Positions 1 to 5,630 of a stretch of 12,181 nucleotides of DNA are shown here, piece by piece (position 1 is the stretch's first letter; the number at the start of each line of letters is the position of its first letter). The notes under the pieces were generated by a model. The model was given only the letters and a program-made list of their open reading frames with translations. It was not told where the DNA came from and searched no databases. Origin of the DNA: Paracoccaceae bacterium (GTDB lineage: Bacteria > Pseudomonadota > Alphaproteobacteria > Rhodobacterales > Rhodobacteraceae); the NCBI GenBank assembly GCA_003561595.1, contig PWWF01000089.1, positions 1-12,181 of the forward strand, read 5' to 3'. Both the position numbers and the translations under genes were made by a program.

Positions 1-1592
1 AGCCATTCCAGCGTGCCATGCGCGCCGATATGGACCAGCAGATCGGCCTGCGCGCGCAGCCAGAGGTAGAAGGCGACATAGGCATGGCGCGGGGTGCGTC
101 CCAGATCGTGGTATTCATCGGCGCGCAGCGCAGGCGTGCCGCGTTCGGGTTGCAGCGCGACCAGCGTGTCGCCCAGACGCGTGGCCGCGAATTGCAGAGC
201 GGTGCCGTCACAGGCGGGGTCATCCTCGGGCGCGCCCCAGACCTGTGCCAGATCATCCTGCAGGCGTTGCGGCAGCGTCGCAAGCGCGGCCCTGTAATCG
301 GCAAGCGGCCAGCTCAGACGCGCGCTTGCAAGACTGTCTGTCAGGGGGCGGTCGGGCGCGGGCGCATCCATCATCTGCAGGATTTCAGAGGCGCTGGCCA
401 CGGCATCAAGGCCCACGGCATGCGCCATGTTCCACGCCTTGCCCGGATAGGTCGAAAGCACCAGCGCCGCGCGGCTTGGCCCTTGCCGCAGCCCCACCCA
501 GGCCGCAACGCGCTCCGCGATGGCCGCGATCCGGTCCGGTTCGGCCCGGTGGGCGGCGCGGGCGAATTGCAGATCGGGGTCGGGGTCGCTGAATTCCTTG
601 AAACTGGCCACGCCCGCGAAGATGCGGCCATCAACCTCGGGCAGGACCACATGCATGGCCAGATCGGCAGGCGACAAACCACGTTCAGCCCCGGCCCAGC
701 GCGCGCGGTCATTGGTGGCAAGCGCCACCTGAAAGACCGGCGCACCGGCCCCTTCCAGCACTGCGCCATCTGCCCCCTGCGCCGAAAAGGCCGTTGCGTT
801 GACCACTGCCGCAGGGCCCAGCGCACGAACCCAGCGCGCCAGCCAGCCGCGCGCATCAGAGGCTTTCAGCGAGGGCGTGAACAGGCCCAGCACATCAAAG
901 CCGCGCGCGTCGAACGCACGGGCGAGCGCGGCAATCGGGTCGAGATCGGCGGCAGTGAGATAAGAGCGATAGAAGGTCAAAAGGATGCGCGGGCGCGTGC
1001 TGTGCATCGCAAAGGCTGCCGGGCACATTACGCCATCGGGTTGCCAGCCCCCCACCTGCGCTACCCCGCGCACCCCGCGCACAGGCGGGGCATAGAGGCC
1101 CGAGGCCAGCGCCATCTGTTGCAGCGCCGCCTGCGCAGCAACCGCGCCACCCAGATCGCACAGATGCTGCAAGTGGCGCAGGGTGCTGACCGGCAGGGTC
1201 GAGGCCGCATCCAGCGCAGGGTCGGGCCGCCCGTCGGCGGGCAGAACCGCCAGCGCCAGACCAGTGTCGCGCGCCAGCCGCTGCACCTGCGCCAATCCGT
1301 ATTCCCAGTAGGCCGCGCCACCGATCAGCCGGATCAGCACGCCCTTGGCACCTGCGAGCGTGTTTTCAATATAGGTATCAACCGACAGAGGATGTTTCAG
1401 CGCCGCGAGATTTGCCAGGCGTAAGGTGGGTAATTTACCCACCCTACCCGCGCCATCCGTCCACCCCGCCGCGAAAGCCCCCAGATCACTGTCGGAAAAG
1501 GACAGCACGACCAGATCCGCCGGGCTCTGGCCCAGATCGGTCGGGGTGTCGGCCTCTTCCAGACCGTGGCTTTCGCGAAAGATGACGTGCAT
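1..1592 (-). CDS. cobN: Cobaltochelatase subunit CobN (N-terminal part, runs off the window)
   Basis: CobN is the large subunit of the ATP-dependent CobN-CobS-CobT cobaltochelatase, which inserts Co2+ into hydrogenobyrinic acid a,c-diamide in the aerobic B12 pathway. The minus-strand frame starting at ATG 1592 (MHVIFRESHG) is open for 530 codons to the window edge. It contains the N-terminal CobN stretch RPRILLTFYRSYLTAADLD and ends in VHIGAHGTLEW (residues 520-530), the HxGxHG signature shared with the magnesium chelatase H subunit. Full-length CobN is about 1,100-1,300 residues, so the C-terminal half or more lies beyond position 1. The start is 6 nt after the cobW stop and has only a G-rich ribosome-binding stretch, so translation is probably coupled to cobW. 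No frameshift is seen. The long plus-strand ORF over the same bases is an antisense shadow. Confidence 0.95.
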   Translation of the reverse strand, partial: MHVIFRESHGLEEADTPTDLGQSPADLVVLSFSDSDLGAFAAGWTDGAGRVGKLPTLRLANLAALKHPLSVDTYIENTLAGAKGVLIRLIGGAAYWEYGLAQVQRLARDTGLALAVLPADGRPDPALDAASTLPVSTLRHLQHLCDLGGAVAAQAALQQMALASGLYAPPVRGVRGVAQVGGWQPDGVMCPAAFAMHSTRPRILLTFYRSYLTAADLDPIAALARAFDARGFDVLGLFTPSLKASDARGWLARWVRALGPAAVVNATAFSAQGADGAVLEGAGAPVFQVALATNDRARWAGAERGLSPADLAMHVVLPEVDGRIFAGVASFKEFSDPDPDLQFARAAHRAEPDRIAAIAERVAAWVGLRQGPSRAALVLSTYPGKAWNMAHAVGLDAVASASEILQMMDAPAPDRPLTDSLASARLSWPLADYRAALATLPQRLQDDLAQVWGAPEDDPACDGTALQFAATRLGDTLVALQPERGTPALRADEYHDLGRTPRHAYVAFYLWLRAQADLLVHIGAHGTLEW

Positions 1593-1598
1593 TGCGGA

Positions 1599-2636
1599 TC
1601 AGGCCCCCAGAGCCTCGCGGATGGTGGCCTCGTTCACATGGTCATGCTCGGCGATCACGACCAGCCGGGTGCGGCGCTGCTCGGACGCCGCCCACGGGCG
1701 GTCGAACTGGTGGCGCACCCGCGCCCCCACGGCCTGCACCAGCAGGCGCATCGGCTTGCCCGCAACCGCCGCATAGCCCTTGACCCGCAGGATATGCTGC
1801 TCCTCGGCCAGAGCGGCGATGCGCGCAGCCAGATCGGCCGGATCAGTGATCTCGCCCATCTCGACCATGATCGTGTCGAAATCGTCATGCTCGTGATCGT
1901 GATGGCCGTCATGGTGACTGGGCCGTGCGGCCAGATCATCCTCGGCCCCGGCCTCCAGCCCCAGCAGCACTGCGGGATCGACCACGCCCTCGGCAACCTC
2001 GACCACTGGCAGCGGACGCGGGGCTTCGGCCGCGATGACCTCGCGCGCACGGGCCAGCCCACCCGGACCTGCCAGATCCGGCTTGGTCAGCAGCACCAGA
2101 TCGGCGCAGGCGATCTGATCCTCGAACACTTCGGACAGCGGTGTCTCATGATCGATGCTGTCATCGGCGGCGCGCTGGGCGTCGACGGCAGCAATGTCCG
2201 GGGCGAAGCGCCCCGCCGCCACGGCCTCTGCATCGGCCAGCGCGATGACGCCATCCACAGTGATGCGCGACCGGATGGCGGGCCAATCAAAAGCCTTGAG
2301 CAAAGGCTTGGGCAGGGCCAGCCCCGATGTCTCGATCAGGATGTGATCGGGGCGCGGGTCGAGCTTGAGAAGCGCCTCGACCGTGGGGATGAAATCATCA
2401 GCGACGGTGCAGCAGATGCAGCCATTCGACAGCTCGACGATATTCTCGGCGGGGCAATCAGGGATGGCGCAGGATTTCAGGATCTCGCCATCCACGCCGA
2501 CCGTGCCGAACTCATTGACGACAACGGCCAGCCGCCGCCCGCCCGCATTGCGGATCAGATGCGAAATCAGCGTGGTCTTGCCCGCGCCCAGAAAGCCGGT
2601 GACGATGGTGACGGGGGTTTTCGACAGATCAGACAT
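1599..2636 (-). CDS. cobW: CobW, G3E-family GTPase and likely cobalt metallochaperone
   Basis: This 345-residue protein has the COG0523/CobW layout. The Walker A motif is GFLGAGKTT (residues 14-22), followed by NEFG (41-44), the metal-binding CxCC motif CICC (73-76), ETSG (102-105) and the guanine-specificity motif TKPD (184-187). A histidine/aspartate-rich linker follows at about 241-250 (HHDGHHDHEH), then a C-terminal CobW_C domain. The family is thought to bind Co2+ with GTP and hand it to CobN-containing chelatase; the position directly before cobN fits. I chose ATG 2636 (MSDLSKTP) over an upstream in-frame start because GGAGG lies about 8 nt before it. This start overlaps the end of the DUF1636 gene by 8 bp, suggesting coupled translation. 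B12 control comes from the riboswitch upstream of the operon. Confidence 0.95.
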   Translation of the reverse strand: MSDLSKTPVTIVTGFLGAGKTTLISHLIRNAGGRRLAVVVNEFGTVGVDGEILKSCAIPDCPAENIVELSNGCICCTVADDFIPTVEALLKLDPRPDHILIETSGLALPKPLLKAFDWPAIRSRITVDGVIALADAEAVAAGRFAPDIAAVDAQRAADDSIDHETPLSEVFEDQIACADLVLLTKPDLAGPGGLARAREVIAAEAPRPLPVVEVAEGVVDPAVLLGLEAGAEDDLAARPSHHDGHHDHEHDDFDTIMVEMGEITDPADLAARIAALAEEQHILRVKGYAAVAGKPMRLLVQAVGARVRHQFDRPWAASEQRRTRLVVIAEHDHVNEATIREALGA

Positions 2637-3018
2637 TCGGGGCCTCCAGCGGCGGGATACGAGCGATGCAATTCTTGCGGAAATGTTCGGGGCGTTCGCG
2701 CCAGGGCACAAGCCCGCCCTCGGCGTCACGGTATTTCTGCGCCCCCTCGATGATGGCAGGCAAATGCGCCTCGGGGGTCAGATTGCCATAGACATAAGTC
2801 CAGGCCCCGGGCTTGCGCAGCGCGATGGTGCAGCCGCGCGAGCAGTTGGACAGGCATTCCACCGGGATGATGCGCAGCCCGTCTGGCGCGGCCTGTTGCA
2901 GCCCGGCCGCAAGCACCGCACCCGGTCGCGGATCTTGCTTCTGGTCGGCCAGCGGGTTGGCAGGGATGGCGCTGCGACAGGTGGTGCAGACCAACAGTTC
3001 AGCCGTGCAAAGGGTCAT
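2629..3018 (-). CDS. DUF1636 family thioredoxin-like (2Fe-2S) ferredoxin
   Basis: The 129-residue protein has CTTC at residues 11-14, then ECLSNCSRGC in the middle and FRKNCIARIPPLE near the C-terminus. That cysteine pattern and tail are typical of DUF1636, a family related to thioredoxin-fold [2Fe-2S] ferredoxins and often found beside cobW in B12 clusters. An electron-transfer or metal-handling role in cobalt insertion, or in reduction of Co(II)-corrinoid, is inferred from context and is not proven for the family. The start ATG 3018 has GGAG about 7 nt upstream. The gene overlaps cobW by 8 bp and lies 62 bp below hupE, with a 12-bp GC hairpin in that gap. Confidence 0.88.
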   Translation of the reverse strand: MTLCTAELLVCTTCRSAIPANPLADQKQDPRPGAVLAAGLQQAAPDGLRIIPVECLSNCSRGCTIALRKPGAWTYVYGNLTPEAHLPAIIEGAQKYRDAEGGLVPWRERPEHFRKNCIARIPPLEAPNV

Positions 3019-3043
3019 TCAGATCTCCGAAACGAATGGAAGC

Positions 3044-3072
3044 GCGCGCGGCGCCCTGTCGGCGCCGCGCGC
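3044..3072. repeat. Perfect 12-bp GC hairpin between hupE and the DUF1636 gene
   Basis: GCGCGCGGCGCC (3044-3055) and GGCGCCGCGCGC (3061-3072) are exact reverse complements around a 5-nt loop, CTGTC. The hairpin starts 8 bp past the hupE stop. No T-run follows on the minus strand, so it is not a textbook Rho-independent terminator. An mRNA-stabilising or attenuating hairpin that sets the ratio of the upstream pair (cytochrome, HupE) to the downstream genes is a plausible inference. Its stem resembles the hairpin upstream of cobQ at 5494-5534. Confidence 0.75.
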
Positions 3073-3080
3073 ATGGGGAA

Positions 3081-3689
3081 TCAGGCGAGGAACATGGGTT
3101 CGACCGCGTCAAACAGAGACACCAGGCCAACCCCCAGGCAGACTGCAGCGGCCAGCCGGGCCGGCGCGGCATCCCGTTGCATCAGCCGCCCGGCCATGAC
3201 CGCAACCCCCGTCGCTATCGCGAACTGGATGATGCCAAAGCCCAGCAGATAGGCGAAAATCGGCATCGACGTGGACCCGACCACGGCCGCGCCATAGGCC
3301 CAGCCGTGGAACACCCCGGCCAAGGCAACCCCGCCAAAGGCGACCGGACCCGCGACCGTCCGCCCCATGACCAGCACTGCACCGAGCCCGATCACCGACG
3401 CCAGAATGATCCATTCGGCCAACGGCAATGTCATCCCGGCCAGATGCAGCGTCGTCCCCAGAAGCGTCGCGCCGATAAAGACCCCTGGCACCGCCAGAAT
3501 GCGCCCCGACAACGCCGCAGCCAACCCGATCAGCACGATGAAGGCCAGATGATCAAGCCCGATCACCGGGTGCGCAAGCCCCGAGATCAGGCCGTGAAAC
3601 ACGGTCTGCGGGGCCTCGCCACCCGTTGGGTGATGCGCCAGCGCAGGGCTCGCGATGAAAAGGGCGGGAAGAAGAAGAATGCGGTTCAT
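3081..3689 (-). CDS. hupE: HupE/UreJ family transporter, predicted cobalt uptake
   Basis: The 202-residue polytopic membrane protein begins with a probable signal peptide (MNRILLLPALFIASPALA), so the mature N-terminus would start His-His-Pro. The first family motif is HPVIGLDH (residues 40-47) and the second FHGWAYG (127-133). Hydrophobic segments fill the rest, about six helices in all. HupE/UreJ proteins are secondary Ni2+/Co2+ transporters, and members under a B12 riboswitch with cob genes are predicted to carry cobalt. The second motif departs from the His-rich FHGHAHGxE form: Trp and Tyr replace two histidines and the acidic residue is lost. The start is ATG 3689, 24 nt below the cytochrome gene, with AGGA about 10 nt upstream. 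Substrate is inferred from context, and nickel cannot be excluded. Confidence 0.88.
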   Translation of the reverse strand: MNRILLLPALFIASPALAHHPTGGEAPQTVFHGLISGLAHPVIGLDHLAFIVLIGLAAALSGRILAVPGVFIGATLLGTTLHLAGMTLPLAEWIILASVIGLGAVLVMGRTVAGPVAFGGVALAGVFHGWAYGAAVVGSTSMPIFAYLLGFGIIQFAIATGVAVMAGRLMQRDAAPARLAAAVCLGVGLVSLFDAVEPMFLA

Positions 3690-3713
3690 GAGAGTGGTCC
3701 TGTTACTGTGGGG

Positions 3714-4334
3714 TCAGCGTTGACGGAAATCGGCATGGCAGGCGACGCAGTAGTAGCGCAGATCGTGCAACCCGTTCACCAGATCGCCATCGTCTCGCAC
3801 CGTCTGCGCGAAGCGCGCGGATTCGTCACGGAACGCGGCCGTGTATTGCGAGAACCTCACAGGGTGCGCCCAGATCGCGGGCAGGGCACCGCGAGCGTTG
3901 TCGGGCGCGGGCGAGGCCACCGCGAAGAGCATGTCGATCTCGCGGCCCAGCGCGGCCAGCGCATCGGCATGGGTCTGAGTCATCTCCTCGCCGCCGGCAT
4001 CCGACAGCAGCGTGGCCGATACGGCGCGGAAATGACCGGACATCGCACTCATCGTTCGCCGCCGCCGCTCGGTCAGCCCTTCAGCGGCCGTCTCGAACAC
4101 GGGGGCCTGCGGGTGCCGATCCCCATGCGCGCCGAAAGGCCCGGTCAGCTGTTCGGCCTGATCGGCATCGACATGAGCATGGCCGTGGTCATGCGTGTGA
4201 CCGGCCGCCTCTGGCGCGGCGACTGCACCGAGCGACGGATCAGTCGGCACCGCGAAGGCCACAAGACCGGCGGCCAGCACATAGCCCGTCGCCGCCACAC
4301 CCAGCCCCGCGATCCATTTGCGAGAAGGCTTCAT
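3714..4334 (-). CDS. Histidine-rich periplasmic c-type cytochrome (c'/c556-like)
   Basis: The 206-residue protein starts with a basic N-terminus and one hydrophobic segment (residues 7-29), either a signal peptide or a membrane anchor. A low-complexity His-rich stretch follows (about 45-74, including HTHDHGHAH), then a helical domain (about 85-206). Its only CxxCH is CVACH at 196-200, seven residues from the end. A C-terminal heme site after a helical bundle is the class II (c'/c556) pattern. Met95 or Met98 in RRTMSAMSGHF is a candidate sixth ligand. It is the first gene after the riboswitch and 24 nt before hupE, so it should be made when B12 is low. Its partner is unknown. Metal capture for HupE or a redox role at the membrane are inferences from the His-rich segment and position. 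Confidence 0.78.
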   Translation of the reverse strand: MKPSRKWIAGLGVAATGYVLAAGLVAFAVPTDPSLGAVAAPEAAGHTHDHGHAHVDADQAEQLTGPFGAHGDRHPQAPVFETAAEGLTERRRRTMSAMSGHFRAVSATLLSDAGGEEMTQTHADALAALGREIDMLFAVASPAPDNARGALPAIWAHPVRFSQYTAAFRDESARFAQTVRDDGDLVNGLHDLRYYCVACHADFRQR

Positions 4335-4480
4335 TCAATCTCTTTCCCGCGCGACCACCCGTCACGCGCTGCTGGCGCGGGCAGGTCTGGCAGGGCCGGC
4401 AGGCGCAGGGCGCGATCCGCTTGGGCCCAACCAGAACACCCCGCTGGTTGACATGCCCCCCAAGCAAGGGGGCGGCTTTC
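4335..4480 (-). promoter_or_regulatory. Leader between riboswitch aptamer and first gene (expression platform)
   Basis: This 146-nt stretch joins the aptamer to ATG 4334. Just after the aptamer, GCCCCC (4455-4460) pairs with GGGGGC (4468-4473) around a 7-nt loop. That is the expected place for the loop that docks with the aptamer in B12 riboswitches. No U-tract follows, so translational or Rho-dependent control is more likely than intrinsic termination. The first gene has only a weak ribosome-binding stretch (GGGAAAGAGA). A 75-codon reading frame from TTG 4467 runs through the leader into the cytochrome gene in another frame; I do not call it a gene. Confidence 0.5.
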
Positions 4481-4672
4481 GGTGCTGGCAGGTCTCCCGG
4501 CTTGCGGATCTCCGAGGGGGGCCTCGGGCGGTCTGCCCGCCTTCCCGGCCTGTGCGGGCCAGTGGCGTCGGGCGACCTGTCCGGTCACGGTCGCGGGGGC
4601 GGCTGTGCTTGGGGCTTGATCTTGCGATCCAGCCTTGTCACATTCCCTTTTCACCTGTCATGAACAGGCACC
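4481..4672 (-). promoter_or_regulatory. Cobalamin (B12) riboswitch aptamer
   Basis: Read on the minus strand, the elements of the class appear in order. GGTGC (4672-4668) starts the outer stem, followed by AGGTGAAAAGGGAA, then the core CAGCCGCCCCCGCGACCGTGA. GCCACTGG comes next (4566-4559), then CCGGGAAGGC, and the B12 box AAGCCGGGAGACCTGCC (4503-4487). GCACC (4485-4481) closes the outer stem with the first GGTGC. The aptamer of about 192 nt is within the normal size range. Adenosylcobalamin binding normally turns such operons off, so the cytochrome-hupE-DUF1636-cobW-cobN unit should be expressed when B12 is scarce. Confidence 0.93.
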
Positions 4673-4679
4673 AGCAATA

Positions 4680-4699
4680 GCGTCATGCGGGCATGACGC
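4680..4699. promoter_or_regulatory. Perfect 20-bp palindrome, candidate operator
   Basis: GCGTCATGC (4680-4688) and GCATGACGC (4691-4699) are exact reverse complements around GG. The palindrome lies in the 54-bp gap between the riboswitch 5' end and the cobO start, covering the spacer and -10 of the minus-strand promoter. It has the size and symmetry of a dimeric regulator site. I do not recognise the regulator. It could also act as a hairpin in the cobO leader. Confidence 0.55.
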
Positions 4700-4710
4700 G
4701 CATGTGTCAA
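4682..4710 (-). promoter_or_regulatory. Putative promoter of the riboswitch operon
   Basis: The minus strand reads TTGACA (4710-4705), a perfect -35 hexamer, then a 17-nt spacer and CATGAC (4687-4682) as a weak -10 (3 of 6 matches). Initiation about 7 nt downstream would fall near 4675, just at the 5' edge of the riboswitch, which supports the assignment. The weak -10 lies inside a perfect palindrome, so an activator or repressor probably takes part. Confidence 0.5.
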
Positions 4711-4726
4711 GCAAGGATTCGACCCC

Positions 4727-5341
4727 ATGAGCGCGATCACCGACCCCGCCCGCCACCGCGACAAGATGCAGAAGATCAAGGCCGCGCGCGACCGGATGAT
4801 GGAGGGCAAGACCGGCGAGAAAGGGCTGATCATCGTCCATACCGGGGCGGGCAAGGGCAAATCCTCCAGCGGGTTCGGCATGATCATGCGCTGCATAGCG
4901 CATGGCATGCCCTGCGCCGTTGTGCAGTTCATCAAGGGCAACTGGAGCACGGGCGAGCGCGCCTTCCTGCGCGAGCGCTTTGCCGAGGAATGCACCTTCA
5001 TCGTGTCGGGCGAGGGGTTTACCTGGGAAACGCAGGATCGCGCGCGCGACATCGCCGCCGCCCGCGCGGGCTGGGAGAAGGCAAAAGAGCTGATCCGCAA
5101 CCCCGATATCCGCTTTGTCCTGCTGGACGAAATCAATATTGCCCTGCGCTACGATTACCTTCCACTTGACGAGGTGATCGCCTTTCTGCGCGATGAAAAG
5201 CCGCCCATGACCCATGTGGTGCTGACCGGGCGCAATGCGAAACCCGAGTTGATCGAACTGGCCGATCTGGTCACCGAGATGACGCTGATCAAACATCCGT
5301 TCCGCGACGGCATCAAGGCGCAGCAGGGGGTCGAATTCTGA
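4727..5341 (+). CDS. cobO: Cob(I)yrinic acid a,c-diamide adenosyltransferase
   Basis: The 204-residue protein is a CobA/CobO/BtuR-type ATP:corrinoid adenosyltransferase, which transfers the 5'-deoxyadenosyl group of ATP to the Co(I) corrinoid. The unusual P-loop of the family is HTGAGKGKSSSGFG (residues 38-51). VQFIKGNWSTGE and the Walker B-like FVLLDEINIALRYDYL follow, and VVLTGRNAKPELIELADLVTEM and the conserved C-terminal end with KAQQGVEF close it. Length matches the family. ATG 4727 has AAGGA about 8 nt upstream. The gene diverges from the riboswitch operon with no aptamer of its own, so its control may differ. A hairpin 25 bp after the stop suggests it is transcribed alone. Confidence 0.96.
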   Translation: MSAITDPARHRDKMQKIKAARDRMMEGKTGEKGLIIVHTGAGKGKSSSGFGMIMRCIAHGMPCAVVQFIKGNWSTGERAFLRERFAEECTFIVSGEGFTWETQDRARDIAAARAGWEKAKELIRNPDIRFVLLDEINIALRYDYLPLDEVIAFLRDEKPPMTHVVLTGRNAKPELIELADLVTEMTLIKHPFRDGIKAQQGVEF

Positions 5342-5366
5342 GCGGCATGCCGTGCCGTAGCGCCGG

Positions 5367-5386
5367 TTGGGGGGCTCGCCCCCCAA
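5367..5386 (+). terminator. Hairpin after cobO, probable transcription end
   Basis: TTGGGGGG (5367-5374) and CCCCCCAA (5379-5386) form a perfect 8-bp stem with loop CTCG, 25 bp after the cobO stop. Instead of a U-run it is followed by ACCCCCGAGGATATTTGG, the start of a repeat common behind genes in Rhodobacteraceae. Termination is inferred from position; the missing U-tract lowers certainty. Confidence 0.5.
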
Positions 5387-5392
5387 ACCCCC

Positions 5393-5415
5393 GAGGATAT
5401 TTGGACAAAGATGAA
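5393..5415 (+). repeat. Rhodobacteraceae-type intergenic repeat, copy 1
   Basis: The 23-bp element GAGGATATTTGG followed by ACAAAGATGAA matches the inverted copy at 5557-5579 in 21 of 23 positions. From general knowledge, elements of this kind recur in Rhodobacteraceae intergenic regions, often right after a GC hairpin, as here. Its role is not known to me. Confidence 0.65.
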
Positions 5416-5474
5416 TGAAGGGTTTGTTTACCTTTTTCGGGCAATGTGGGTTTGCGGTACAGGGAGGGATCCCG

Positions 5475-5630
5475 ATGACCGCCAAAGGTGAAAGCGCCGC
5501 GCATCCCCCGGTCCTGCGGTCAGATGCGCGGCGCCGCCTGGGGTTGTCCCTTGGCTTTCATCTTTGCCCAAATATCCCCGCCGGAGGCGCACATTCGCAA
5601 CACGGCACCCCCCCATGGGGGGCGCGATGA
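5475..5630 (+). CDS. Possible 51-codon leader ORF overlapping the cobQ start
   Basis: The frame starts at ATG 5475 with GGGAGGG about 6-7 nt upstream, a better ribosome site than that of cobQ. It ends in TGA 5628-5630, overlapping the cobQ ATG as ATGA, the classic coupling arrangement. The peptide ([17 protein letters not shown]...) has no recognisable domain. Much of it is encoded by the 12-bp hairpin and by repeat copy 2, which gives [11 protein letters not shown], so the open frame may be accidental. Treat it as a candidate translated leader rather than an established gene. Confidence 0.22.
   Translation: MTAKGESAAHPPVLRSDARRRLGLSLGFHLCPNIPAGGAHSQHGTPPWGAR
5494..5534. repeat. 12-bp inverted repeat upstream of cobQ
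   Basis: GCGCCGCGCATC (5494-5505) and GATGCGCGGCGC (5523-5534) pair perfectly around a 17-nt loop. No T-run follows. The stem sequence resembles the hairpin at 3044-3072 (shared GGCGCCGCGC core), which may mean a dispersed palindromic element or similar RNA-stability hairpins. Confidence 0.7.
5557..5579 (-). repeat. Rhodobacteraceae-type intergenic repeat, copy 2 (inverted)
   Basis: On the minus strand it reads GGGGATATTTGGGCAAAGATGAA, differing from copy 1 at two positions. The two copies face each other across about 140 bp in the cobO-cobQ gap. They could therefore pair in a read-through transcript. Confidence 0.65.
5609..5622. promoter_or_regulatory. C6-AT-G6 palindrome over the cobQ ribosome-binding site
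   Basis: CCCCCC (5609-5614), AT, GGGGGG (5617-5622) is a perfect 14-bp palindrome ending 4 nt before ATG 5627. The G-run is the only Shine-Dalgarno-like stretch for cobQ. It could be masked by the C-run in a small hairpin with loop CATG, which would limit initiation unless an upstream ribosome opens it. The role is inferred. Confidence 0.4.

Noticed and set aside
18..1424. 468-codon open frame on the plus strand
   Set aside because: It is antisense to cobN, whose frame contains the HxGxHG signature; composition is shadow-like.
1566..2753. 395-codon open frame on the plus strand
   Set aside because: It is antisense to cobW, which has complete GTPase and CxCC motifs.
3036..4451. 471-codon open frame on the plus strand
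   Set aside because: It is antisense to hupE and the cytochrome gene, which have signal peptides and family motifs; the frame itself is Arg/Gln-rich without any domain.
4240..4467. 75-codon minus-strand frame from TTG with a small Cys cluster (CACRPCQTC)
   Set aside because: It begins in the riboswitch expression platform hairpin, runs into the cytochrome gene in another frame, and has no domain or convincing ribosome site.
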